Shown here: one piece after another, positions 15,677-23,271 of the stretch | Layout of the letters: the number at the start of each line of letters is the position of its first letter | How positions within the stretch are numbered: position 1 is the first letter of the stretch | DNA from: Dolichospermum sp. LEGE 00240 | Lineage (GTDB): Bacteria > Cyanobacteriota > Cyanobacteriia > Cyanobacteriales > Nostocaceae | Direction of reading: 5' to 3' | Assembly: GCF_015207875.1 (NCBI RefSeq) | Contig: NZ_JADEVZ010000045.1 | Span: 1-40,523 of the forward strand | DNA length: 40,523 nt | Position numbers and translations under genes: made by a program | Notes under the pieces: generated by a model | Database searches by the model: none | What the model was told of the DNA's origin: nothing | Seen by the model: the letters and a program-made list of their open reading frames with translations, nothing else

Positions 15677-17734
15677 TCAAATGTCTTTGATTAAATTATT
15701 TTGTCCACCTGATGATAGATAAATTGCTTGTCCATTGGGTAAACTAACGGGAATTGTGGGGATATTTCGAGTTCTATCCTGCAATAAATTCTTGACAGAA
15801 ATAGTATAATTATGACGAGATTCTTCCCACTGATCAGAACCGTAAGATTGTATCAGTGAAAGTGCTTGTTGCTGAAGTTGATAACACCATTTAGGACTAT
15901 TAATTGGTCGTTCTGGTTGATCTGGATTTTCCACAACTAAACCCATTTGTACAAACTGGTGCATTGTTTGTCTTCTCACTGTTTCCCGTGTATTTGGTGC
16001 GTATTGTTTTCCATAAAAATCACGAAACCAATCCATCATTTCAGTAATTCTGCGTTTGGGTGTTGTTGCTTGATTCCAAGCAGTTTCCGGTCGAATATCC
16101 GCCAATGCAAGTAAGCAAAGTGCCGATCTTTCGTTTTGCTGTTCTTTCGGTGCAGAAATTTCTTTAAGAATAGTTAGTGCTTCTTGAATACGTTTACTAG
16201 CTTCAATTGTGTTGATTGTTTCACTCATAATTGATAGATTCTGATGTACAAGGTGATCAATTTGATTTTGATCAAACGCAGATTCATGAATTTGTGTTCC
16301 TAGTTTTATTAAATCATTTTTACAGGGGTATTTAATTTTTCGTAAGTCTGTAGCATTAACTTGTGTATTACCACTAAACAGGCGAAAGTATTGATCAAAT
16401 AAAGTTGAATTGAGAAATGCTGTTAAACCTTTTGCTAAGTCGAGATTCATTCCTTTTCCCTTAGCATGATAATAGTTAAGATGATTTTCTATCCCCAGTG
16501 CAGATGAATCTATGGGGAAAGATACAGCAGCAACAATACGGCGTTTTTCTTCCTTTGCAGAAAACCGTTTGATTACAACATAACAACCCGATGGAATTAA
16601 CCATTTTTGTGTTTCTTGATTCTTTTCAATAGCAATTGATTTTTTCGGTTTTGTGGGAGGAAATAAAACTTTTCCTGGTTTGATAGATTCTGGGTAAATT
16701 AAGGGAACTGTTTGATCATCTAAGGAATTTCTTAAAGATGATTTGAGACGAAAATCTACAACTGGACCGGTTGAAATTTCTAAACTAAGTTCTTCTAATG
16801 TAGATGGAAATTTATCCATTTGCACTTTTAAAGCATCTTCCAAAGAGTTGGTAATAACATGGATAAACATTTCAGGATCATTTTTTTCAATAACTTGGTT
16901 ATAGGGAACAAGTCTCATTTCCGAAAAACTATCTAATTCTTGTTCTGAGTTAATACTTATTTCTATAAATTTAGGTTTAATTTCTGTTTTTGTAGCATGA
17001 AAAATAATATTTTCTTGTAAAACATTATCTTCTGCAAAAGCTAATGAGCGACTTTCAAATATATGAATATTTTGGAGTACCATTGTTTCCAAAAAAGCTT
17101 GGCGAAAAGGACGAAAATAACTACCATTACAAAAGCTTCTCGGAGTAATTGCCACTATCTCTCCATTTATAGAAAGTTGTAACATAGATAGCCAAACAAA
17201 TGCACTATATAAATTTACCGTTTCAATTCCCAGCTTTGACAGTATTTTTTTCTCAATTGATTTACTGTTAATCTTTTTATAAGGTGGATTTAGAATTGCA
17301 TGGGTAAAGTTCTGAGTATCAGTATTAAAAAGTGGTAAATTGTTTTCTGTAATACTTCCAATAAAGCTTTCATTTCGTAAACAATAATCTGCTTTAATCC
17401 CTCTATTTTTTAAGGCTTGACAACAGTGATTAAGACATTCTTGCAGCGAGGGTATAAAGCTTGCTTCTACTTCATAAGCTGTGATAAAACAACTTTCAAC
17501 TTGATTAGAATTTGTCAATAATCGCTCTACAAAAGCAGCAGTTAAAGACCCAACACCAGCACCAGGATCTAGTAAATTAATATGACCTGATAAATTGTTA
17601 AATTGTCCTGCCATCAATCTCGCAACTGTCGCAGGAGTCATAAATTGACCCAATTCACTTCTTTGTTTTGGGTTTAATTTTGCCGATAAATTAAATCTAT
17701 TTATATCTGTGGAGTCTGTCAAGAAAGTTGTCAT
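15677..17734 (-). CDS. N6-adenine methyltransferase fused to PstI/BsuBI-type endonuclease N-domain
   Basis: This is a 685-residue protein. Residues 1-502 are an adenine-specific methyltransferase: LDPGAGVGSL (SAM-binding, 55-64), catalytic NPPY (149-152), and a target-recognition half. Its length is close to M.PstI, about 507. Residues 503-685 (from MSETINTIEASKRI) are the N-terminal domain of a BsuBI/PstI endonuclease: KEQQNERSALCLLALADI, YGKQYAPNTRETVRRQTMHQF and GGQNNLIKDI. The frame then meets TGA and continues in phase with the catalytic domain. The total would be about 822 residues, equal to M plus R. Separate M and R genes are the rule in this family. It probably works as a methylase only, unless the stop is suppressed. 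Confidence 0.85.
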   Translation of the reverse strand: MTTFLTDSTDINRFNLSAKLNPKQRSELGQFMTPATVARLMAGQFNNLSGHINLLDPGAGVGSLTAAFVERLLTNSNQVESCFITAYEVEASFIPSLQECLNHCCQALKNRGIKADYCLRNESFIGSITENNLPLFNTDTQNFTHAILNPPYKKINSKSIEKKILSKLGIETVNLYSAFVWLSMLQLSINGEIVAITPRSFCNGSYFRPFRQAFLETMVLQNIHIFESRSLAFAEDNVLQENIIFHATKTEIKPKFIEISINSEQELDSFSEMRLVPYNQVIEKNDPEMFIHVITNSLEDALKVQMDKFPSTLEELSLEISTGPVVDFRLKSSLRNSLDDQTVPLIYPESIKPGKVLFPPTKPKKSIAIEKNQETQKWLIPSGCYVVIKRFSAKEEKRRIVAAVSFPIDSSALGIENHLNYYHAKGKGMNLDLAKGLTAFLNSTLFDQYFRLFSGNTQVNATDLRKIKYPCKNDLIKLGTQIHESAFDQNQIDHLVHQNLSIMSETINTIEASKRIQEALTILKEISAPKEQQNERSALCLLALADIRPETAWNQATTPKRRITEMMDWFRDFYGKQYAPNTRETVRRQTMHQFVQMGLVVENPDQPERPINSPKWCYQLQQQALSLIQSYGSDQWEESRHNYTISVKNLLQDRTRNIPTIPVSLPNGQAIYLSSGGQNNLIKDI

Positions 17735-17818
17735 GTTATAGACAATAAAATTAGATAATGAAAATTGTGAATAATTTGCTATGATACACTCAGGGCTTTA
17801 TTACTTATTACAAAAACT

Positions 17819-18517
17819 ATGGTAAAAATACCCTTTCTGGCTTCAACAATTCCTCCTTTAACAAACGGGGATAAACTCACCCGTTATGAATTTGAACGGC
17901 GATATAATACAACATCTAAACCTAAAAAAGCTGAATTAATTGAAGGAATTGTTTATATTATGCCCGCTGCTCTGCGTTTTAGAAGTCATGGACAACCTCA
18001 TGGTCGCATCTTAACATGGATTGGTAATTATGAAGTTTTAACTCCTGGTGTGGCATTAGGAGTTGAACCTACAGTCCGGCTAGATTTAGATAATGAACCT
18101 CAACCTGATGCAATTCTGATTATTATACCAGAAGCAGGTGGACAAACTCGAATTAGTGAGGACGATTATATTGAAGGTGCGCCGGAGTTGGTGGTAGAAA
18201 TTGCTGCTAGTAGTGCAGCTATTGACCTACATGGCAAAAAACAAGCTTATCGTCGCAATGGAGTCAAAGAATATATTGTTTGGCAAGTTTTAGACCAAAA
18301 ATTGAGTTGGTTTTCCTTAGAAGAAGGTGAATATTTAGAATTAGCACCTAATGAAGAGGGAGTTTTACAAAGTCGGGTATTTCCAGGTTTATGGTTAGCG
18401 GTAAATGAATTATTAACAGGTAATATGCAAGTTGTGTTGAATGTTTTACAAGCTGGTTTACAGTCTGTAGAACACGCAGATTTTATAGAGAACTTAGGTA
18501 ATTTGAAAAGCGATTAG
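17819..18517 (+). CDS. Uma2 family endonuclease-like protein (DUF820)
   Basis: This 232-residue protein of the cyanobacteria-expanded Uma2/DUF820 family has a PD-(D/E)xK-like fold: E42 (LIEGIVY), D97 (EPQPDAILII), E127 (PELVVEIAA) and K140, followed by AYRRNGVKEYIVWQ. Family members are predicted nucleases, many of them transposon-linked, with roles mostly unproven. It is transcribed divergently from the M-R fusion, 84 bases away, and convergently with recN. The region after residue 200 is an unremarkable helical tail. Confidence 0.85.
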   Translation: MVKIPFLASTIPPLTNGDKLTRYEFERRYNTTSKPKKAELIEGIVYIMPAALRFRSHGQPHGRILTWIGNYEVLTPGVALGVEPTVRLDLDNEPQPDAILIIIPEAGGQTRISEDDYIEGAPELVVEIAASSAAIDLHGKKQAYRRNGVKEYIVWQVLDQKLSWFSLEEGEYLELAPNEEGVLQSRVFPGLWLAVNELLTGNMQVVLNVLQAGLQSVEHADFIENLGNLKSD

Positions 18518-18674
18518 AAATCACGGTTACACAGACGAAACCTACCTTGTCTTTTTTTCTGTTCTGTCGGAGTCAACATCCAAGGAAATTGGTTTTTATG
18601 CCTCTTGGGAATCTAATAGTAGCGGATGCAAACCCGTTTACACCCAAAACGCCAAATTTCTATAATCTTATAAA

Positions 18675-18718
18675 AAATCCTGAAAATCCTGAAATCCTGG
18701 ATATCCTGATTCTGACAA
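18675..18718. repeat. AAATCCTG-type dispersed repeat, copy 1
   Basis: This 44-bp unit is made of four degenerate AAATCCTG repeats ending GATTCTGACAA. Two more 44-bp copies lie at 31665-31708 and 31758-31801. Here it sits between the convergent Uma2 and recN genes. It is the only structure I see in the 18518-18727 gap. Confidence 0.75.
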
Positions 18719-18727
18719 TTTCACCAT

Positions 18728-20458
18728 CTATTTCCCCCTTTCCCGATGATTAGCAGCTTGTAATAATAAAGATTCAGCAAAAGAAATTGCTTCATTTGCT
18801 GATTTACCACCAGCTAACTGCGCCAATTCTTCCCGACGGGTAGTTAAATTATCTAAACTTGTTACTCTCACCACAGTTCGCTGTTCATCATTACTATTTC
18901 TGGCTTTATTAATAACTAATTTATCAACACGAAAATGACGATCTGCCATTGCTGCAACTAGAGGCTGATGAGTTACACATAATACCTGATGTCCTTGACT
19001 AAGTTGGTGCAATTTCTCTGCTATGGCTTGGGCAACTCTACCAGAAACCCCCACATCAATTTCATCAAATATCATGGTTCCCACTTCATTACCTTGATTA
19101 AAACAAGCTTTTAAAGCTAGTAAAAAACGGCTCATTTCTCCACCAGAAGCAATTTCTGTTAATGGTTGGATAGGTTCACCGGGGTTAGGACTGAACATAA
19201 AAGTAATTTTATCTGCACCTGTAGCTGCGGGGGGAATGGGGACGATTTCTACTTGAAATTTCACCTTATCCATTGCTAACGGCTTGAGTTCAGCTAATAA
19301 CCGAGATTCTAAATTAGCCGCAGTTTGCTGACGTAATTGGGTTAATTGTTGACTAACTTGCTGGAGTTCCTGTAAATATAATTGTTCTTGTTGTTCTAAA
19401 GTTTCGATAGATTGTTCACTATTATTTAGTTCAGCTAATTCAGTTTGAATACGTTCATAATAAGAAATAGCTTCCGTGAGAGTTGGTCCATATTTGCGAC
19501 AAATTTGTTTTAATTCCCGTATCCGTTCATCCAATTCTTCCAAGCGCTGGGGATCTGCTTCTAGTCCTTCTCCATAAGCATTAATTTGTCTCCCCACTTC
19601 CATCACCGCTGCGATCGCATCCCGCACTAATTCCAAGAGAGATTGTAATTGAGGATCATACTCCACCATGTGAGTTAATGTCATCTCTCCATCGGCTAAT
19701 AAATCAGCAGCAGTGCGAGTTTCCTGATCATCTTGATACAAAGCCTGATAAACTTTGTAACTCATTTGTTGTAAATCCACAACATGATTGAGGCGTTCTC
19801 TTTCTTGATTTAATTGTTCCATTTCTTGGGCATCATCAAGATTAGCCGCACCCAATTCTTGTACTTGATATGTTAATAAATCTAATTGTTGCAGCCGTTC
19901 CCGTTCTGATGTGCGGCGTTTTTCTAGCGCTTGCCGAGCTTGTTGATATAGAATAAAAGCAGCGGCAACATTTTGGCGTTTTTGCAACAAAGCATCACCA
20001 CCATATAAATCTAACCAATCTCGAACTTGGGCAGATTGTCCCACTTGTACGGTTTGCCCTTGTGCCGTAATTTCTACTAAACTGTCTCGTAATCCTGCCA
20101 TTAAGGGGCGATTTACCAGCACTCCATTTATTCTTGATCTACTACGGATATTACTGCTAGTGGTGGCAATTTCCCGACTAATAATCACAGCATGATCATC
20201 GGTTAAATCAATTTCTTGTTCACTCAACCAAGCAGCTAGGGGCGGAGTAACGCTAAAAGTCGCCTCCACGATAGCGCGATTTGTGCCAGTCCGAATCACC
20301 CGACTAGAGACCTTACCACCTAAAACCGCATCAATAGCATCTAATATGATTGATTTTCCTGCGCCGGTTTCCCCTGTTAATACATTCAAACCTGCACCAA
20401 AATCCAATTCCAGATGATCAATTAAGGCGAAATTTTCAATTCTTAAATATAGCAGCAT
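18728..20458 (-). CDS. recN: DNA repair protein RecN
   Basis: This 576-residue SMC-like ATPase acts in double-strand-break repair. The Walker A motif GETGAGKSI is at residues 29-37. A long coiled-coil middle (about 150-370, rich in E, Q and L) separates the two ATPase halves. The C-terminal half has the signature LTEIASGGEMSRFLLALK, Walker B TMIFDEIDVGVSG and the switch VTHQPLVAAMAD. Length is normal and the gene is intact. No LexA-like site was obvious in the upstream 200 bases. Confidence 0.96.
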   Translation of the reverse strand: MLLYLRIENFALIDHLELDFGAGLNVLTGETGAGKSIILDAIDAVLGGKVSSRVIRTGTNRAIVEATFSVTPPLAAWLSEQEIDLTDDHAVIISREIATTSSNIRSRSRINGVLVNRPLMAGLRDSLVEITAQGQTVQVGQSAQVRDWLDLYGGDALLQKRQNVAAAFILYQQARQALEKRRTSERERLQQLDLLTYQVQELGAANLDDAQEMEQLNQERERLNHVVDLQQMSYKVYQALYQDDQETRTAADLLADGEMTLTHMVEYDPQLQSLLELVRDAIAAVMEVGRQINAYGEGLEADPQRLEELDERIRELKQICRKYGPTLTEAISYYERIQTELAELNNSEQSIETLEQQEQLYLQELQQVSQQLTQLRQQTAANLESRLLAELKPLAMDKVKFQVEIVPIPPAATGADKITFMFSPNPGEPIQPLTEIASGGEMSRFLLALKACFNQGNEVGTMIFDEIDVGVSGRVAQAIAEKLHQLSQGHQVLCVTHQPLVAAMADRHFRVDKLVINKARNSNDEQRTVVRVTSLDNLTTRREELAQLAGGKSANEAISFAESLLLQAANHRERGK

Positions 20459-20503
20459 TTAAATAATCCTCAGATTGCAGACTTCCCCGTTTTTATTGAT
20501 TAT

Positions 20504-20612
20504 GGCGTTGGTGAATGAAAGTATGAATTAGTCTCACGCAAAGGCGCAAAGGCGCAAAGGTGAAGATTTTTAATTTTCCTTTTTTCTACTTCAATATGGC
20601 TATTAGCAACGC
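20504..20612. mobile_element. MITE-like element, GGCGTTG family, copy A
   Basis: The left end 20504-20527 (GGCGTTGGTGAATGAAAGTA...) and the inverted right end (20590-20612, ending TAGCAACGC) flank tandem CGCAAAGG units. The same ends and TAGTCTCACGCAAAGGCG core occur at 22121-22279, defining a family. No coding capacity. It lies upstream of recN. Confidence 0.65.
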
Positions 20613-20670
20613 TCAAAACCTAGAGGTGTAAGGGTTTAGCTTATGCTTTACCCTACCTGTAGAATCAACG

Positions 20671-21507
20671 TTATGCTATGGGAAATACAGTAATGGTTGT
20701 ATCTCCACTTCCAGCCGCTAATATTTTACCATCTGGACTGAAGGCAATTGAGGAAATTACAGAATCAGTACATTTGACGCTAGAAATTTCCTCACCACTA
20801 GCGACTGACCATAATTTCACTGTTTTATCTTTACTAGCGCTCGCTAAAATCTGTCCATTGGGACTATATGCAACGGCACAAATATAATCAGAGTGTCCTG
20901 ATAAAGTTTTAATTTCTTGACTAGTTTCTAGATTCCAAAGTTTAATAGTTTTGTCTTGACTACCACTAATTAAAGTTTTTCCGTCGGGACTAAATGCTAG
21001 AGATGTAATCCCTCCAAACCAATCAGAATGTCCTGTTAAAGTTTTCACTTTATTTTCAGCTAATTGTAAAATTTTGATAGTTTTATCATTACCACCTGCA
21101 CCACTAGCTAATAGTTTACCGTCGGGACTAAAAGTTACAGATAAAACATCATCGGTATGACTTTTGAAAGAGTAAACTTCTTTTCCTGTTTCTAATGACC
21201 ACAGTTTAACTGTTTTGTCTTTACTTCCACTGGCTAAAATTTTCCCCAAGGGACTAAATGCAACAGCATAAACCCTTTCTTCGTGTCCTGTAAAAGTGAA
21301 AACTTCTATTCCTAAATTTACATCCCATAATTTAATAGTTTTATCATCACTACCACTTACTAAAAATTTACCATCTGGACTAAAAGCTAGAGAATTAATC
21401 CCTCTAGACCCAGAATATTTTCCATGGCCTGCAAGGGTGCGATGTTGCTGAGTTGCTAAATCCCACAGTTTAATGATTGTATCATCACTGCCACTTGCTA
21501 AAAATCG
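20671..21507 (-). pseudogene. WD40-repeat part of a broken beta-propeller gene
   Basis: This frame encodes about six and a half WD40 repeats without interruption (FLASGSDDTIIKLWD, then SFSPDGK..LASGS.DKTVKLW-type units, ending ITVFPIA). Normal WD starts such as GH and AFSPDG recur every 42 residues or so. There is no usable start: the frame is open from 21567, but the region before 21507 is unrelated to WD repeats. An internal TTG at 21249 would give 192 residues. The N-terminal membrane part lies in another frame just upstream, so a deletion or frameshift has split the gene. Confidence 0.8.
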
Positions 21508-21808
21508 TAATTTGGCTGAGTTGTTGTCTCCAAGCTTCGATTTGTTCCAAACGTTGATTAGAGGTATTCATGGTTTTTTCTACTTGGTGAAATTCTTCAG
21601 TAATATTTTGCAAACCTGTCTGTAATTGCTCAATTTGTGATTGGGAATAATTCAACTTAGGACGATTGACTAAATTTAAAGCTATACTTAGACTCAGGGG
21701 AATAACCGCATAAACTACTTGTTGCGTCACTGTCGCTACTATTGTTCCCAATATTGATATCCCTAAGCATACATACTCGCTAAATTCTAGCAACTGACGA
21801 TTATTCAT
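21485..21808 (-). pseudogene. N-terminal membrane part of the broken WD40 gene
   Basis: This 107-residue frame begins MNNRQLLEFSEYVCLGISILG. It has a membrane segment at about 13-45 (TIVATVTQQVVYAVIPLSLSIAL) and a coiled coil (QIEQLQTGLQNITEEFHQVEKTM). That is the usual N-terminus of cyanobacterial membrane-anchored WD40 proteins. After RQQLSQI the frame enters the WD coding sequence out of phase and stops at 21485. The first WD repeat is missing its beginning, so a deletion with a frame change at about 21507-21520 best explains the break. Confidence 0.75.
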
Positions 21809-21896
21809 GGTAACTGGTATTACTTGTCAAGTTGTGATAAATTTATCACAAATTATACTCAATAAAACTAAAAAAATAAAACTTTACGTTCCTAAT

Positions 21897-21944
21897 AGTC
21901 GGTTTTAACCGACTTTAGCTATAAGACAGGGAATTTATTCCCTG
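21897..21944. repeat. Paired-hairpin (REP-like) element, copy 2
   Basis: AGTCGGTT (21897-21904) / AACCGACT (21907-21914), a 12-base spacer, then CAGGGAAT (21927-21934) / ATTCCCTG (21937-21944). It is the inverse-orientation copy of 10892-10939. C-G versus G-C and T-A versus A-T swaps occur at paired positions in both stems. Confidence 0.8.
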
Positions 21945-21954
21945 GATTTTGGAA

Positions 21955-22047
21955 TATAGCGGTTCTCGATTGAGTGAGATACAAGAACCCCTCCCCGCAA
22001 GCGATGAGGGGGCTATGATGTATCTCATGCAAGTGCATACCGCTATA
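21955..22047. mobile_element. 93-bp MITE-like element, TATAGCGGT ends
   Basis: The left end TATAGCGGT...GAGATA and right end TATCTC...ACCGCTATA are inverted over about 27 bases with some mismatches. The centre holds GAACCCCTCCCCGCAAGCG. It can fold into one long hairpin and has no coding capacity. It directly follows the paired-hairpin element. Confidence 0.65.
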
Positions 22048-22063
22048 TCAATTTTTGAATACA

Positions 22064-22116
22064 ATTATATATCTTGACAATTGCATAAAATTTCCAGATG
22101 TCAATACCCTAGTAAA
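22064..22116. repeat. 53-bp direct repeat of the upstream region of the SLH gene
   Basis: Bases 22064-22116 match 23026-23078 with two mismatches (shared core CATAAAATTTCCAGATGTCA). The right copy lies about 200 bases upstream of the SLH glycosidase. With the relic at 22281-22381 this shows the 5' part of that gene was duplicated in direct orientation. Confidence 0.8.
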
Positions 22117-22120
22117 TTCG

Positions 22121-22279
22121 GGCGTTGCTGATTAAGGGTATGAATTTTAGTCTCACGCAAAGGCGAGGCAGCGCGGTCTTGGGGGTTTCCCCCATGAGCG
22201 ACTGCCGTAGCAAAGACGCACTGAGGTTTGAGTTTTAAAGATTCAATTTGGGAATTTCATACCTCAATTCAACAACGCC
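22121..22279. mobile_element. MITE-like element, GGCGTTG family, copy B, with nested repeat
   Basis: Inverted ends 22121-22144 (GGCGTTGCTGATTAAGGGTA...) and 22256-22279 (...CAATTCAACAACGCC) bound the element. Inside are CACGCAAAGGCG and a 25-bp unit (22181-22205, GGGGGTTTCCCCCATGAGCG...) shared exactly with 37099-37123. It sits between the two duplicated parts of the SLH gene 5' region, so it probably inserted after the duplication. Confidence 0.7.
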
Positions 22280-22280
22280 A

Positions 22281-22381
22281 TTTTTCCCAACCAGTTAAAC
22301 GTGCATATCTGCCTTTTGGAGATGTTCCTGATACACATTGGGCAATAAACGCGATTAAGAAAATTTATGAAACTGGATTTT
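22281..22381 (+). pseudogene. Truncated copy of part of the SLH-glycosidase gene
   Basis: These 101 bases match 23436-23536 with two mismatches and encode the SLH-repeat residues SQPVKRAY...DVPDTHWAINAIKK.YETGF. The start and the rest of the gene are absent. The fragment joins a GTTCCCT heptamer repeat at 22382 and overlaps, antisense, the end of the DUF2442 gene. Confidence 0.8.
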
Positions 22382-22657
22382 ATCTGTTCCCTGTTCCCTG
22401 TTACCTTCCTTTGTAATGCTGATTCCATTTTGCCAAAGTTCATATTCACTGATATCAATATCCTCATTCCAAACCAACGCATAACCACCTGAATCAATGA
22501 TAAAATTTCTGAAAAATGCCGGATTTTTTAAAGGAGAAAACATTGGGTTATCTAATAATTTAGAGATATCATATTTTTTTAGTTCGTTATTTGTAAACTT
22601 AATGATCAAGTTATGATCATCTATAGCTTGAGCAGAAACAATACGAGCAGGTTTCAT
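22355..22657 (-). CDS. DUF2442 domain protein
   Basis: This is a 100-residue small soluble protein. MKPARIVSAQAIDDHNLIIKFTNNE, then YDISKLLDNPMFSPLKNPAFFRNFIID and YALVWNEDIDISEYELW fit DUF2442. GGAGAG precedes ATG 22657. The usual end is near WQNGIS. Here the protein runs on through a heptamer repeat (REQGT) and then eight residues read antisense from the duplicated SLH fragment, so its C-terminus is newly formed. It follows the DUF4160 gene by 12 bases. DUF4160-DUF2442 pairs are common and are sometimes suggested to be toxin-antitoxin-like; this is unproven. Confidence 0.82.
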   Translation of the reverse strand: MKPARIVSAQAIDDHNLIIKFTNNELKKYDISKLLDNPMFSPLKNPAFFRNFIIDSGGYALVWNEDIDISEYELWQNGISITKEGNREQGTDKIQFHKFS

Positions 22658-22669
22658 CAAAACTCTCCA

Positions 22670-22918
22670 TTATTTTAAAGGTGGCAGTTTATTAAACTCT
22701 TGGCTATTCCACATATTGAGCAGTTCTTTCTGATACAATGTAGCCCATTCTATTACCATTTTTTCAGCACGACTGGGTAAATCTCCTTCAATAATTTTTA
22801 AAGACTCAATACCAACTAAGGCATTATACTCACCGTAAACTGCATGAAAATGAGAAGGTGGGTGATCAGCAAAGAAAATTTTGATAACTATTCCATAAAA
22901 CCGTGTAACTTCTGGCAT
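22670..22918 (-). CDS. DUF4160 domain protein
   Basis: This is an 82-residue protein. MPEVTRFYGIVIKIFFADHPPSHFHAVYGEYNALVGIESLKIIEGDLPSRA shows the DUF4160 signature, including the HxPPHFH-like block and the tail VIEWATLYQKELLNMW. I start at MPEV 22918, as family members do. A start nine residues earlier (MSMRKSYIF) would be translated from the dispersed 21-bp repeat and is unlikely. It forms an operon with the downstream DUF2442 gene. Function unknown. Confidence 0.85.
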   Translation of the reverse strand: MPEVTRFYGIVIKIFFADHPPSHFHAVYGEYNALVGIESLKIIEGDLPSRAEKMVIEWATLYQKELLNMWNSQEFNKLPPLK

Positions 22919-22924
22919 AAAGAT

Positions 22925-22945
22925 ATAGGACTTACGCATTGACAA
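22925..22945. repeat. Inverse copy of the 21-bp repeat at 108-128
   Basis: Perfect inverse of 108-128 (core ATAGGACTTACGCA). It abuts the DUF4160 start codon region, so it may have replaced that gene's original leader. The remaining 22946-23271 gap otherwise holds only the 53-bp repeat at 23026-23078 and AT-rich sequence. Confidence 0.6.
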
Positions 22946-23271
22946 GGAGTATCATCTAGGAATGACACACTGTACAAATTAACCTTCCTTCCGCAATCCT
23001 AATTTTTAGATATGAATACTTCCAGATTATATATCTTGACAATAACATAAAATTTCCAGATGTCAATACCCTAGTAAAATCGTTGGCTTATTGATTTCAT
23101 TCTCAATAATCTTGAGAATTAACCGAGCATATTCTCAACAAACATAGAAATGTGATTTTTTTGCAGAAGAGAGATTTAAAAAACTTATCTGTCTGACTGC
23201 ATTGCTAGAAAATTAGCAGTTATGACTTAAAAATTGCTAAATTAACAGAAGATGTAACTATCTCCTTAAAT

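Noticed and set aside
18547-18753. 68-codon frame between Uma2 and recN
   Set aside because: It is mostly the translated AAATCCTG repeat and overlaps the recN end.
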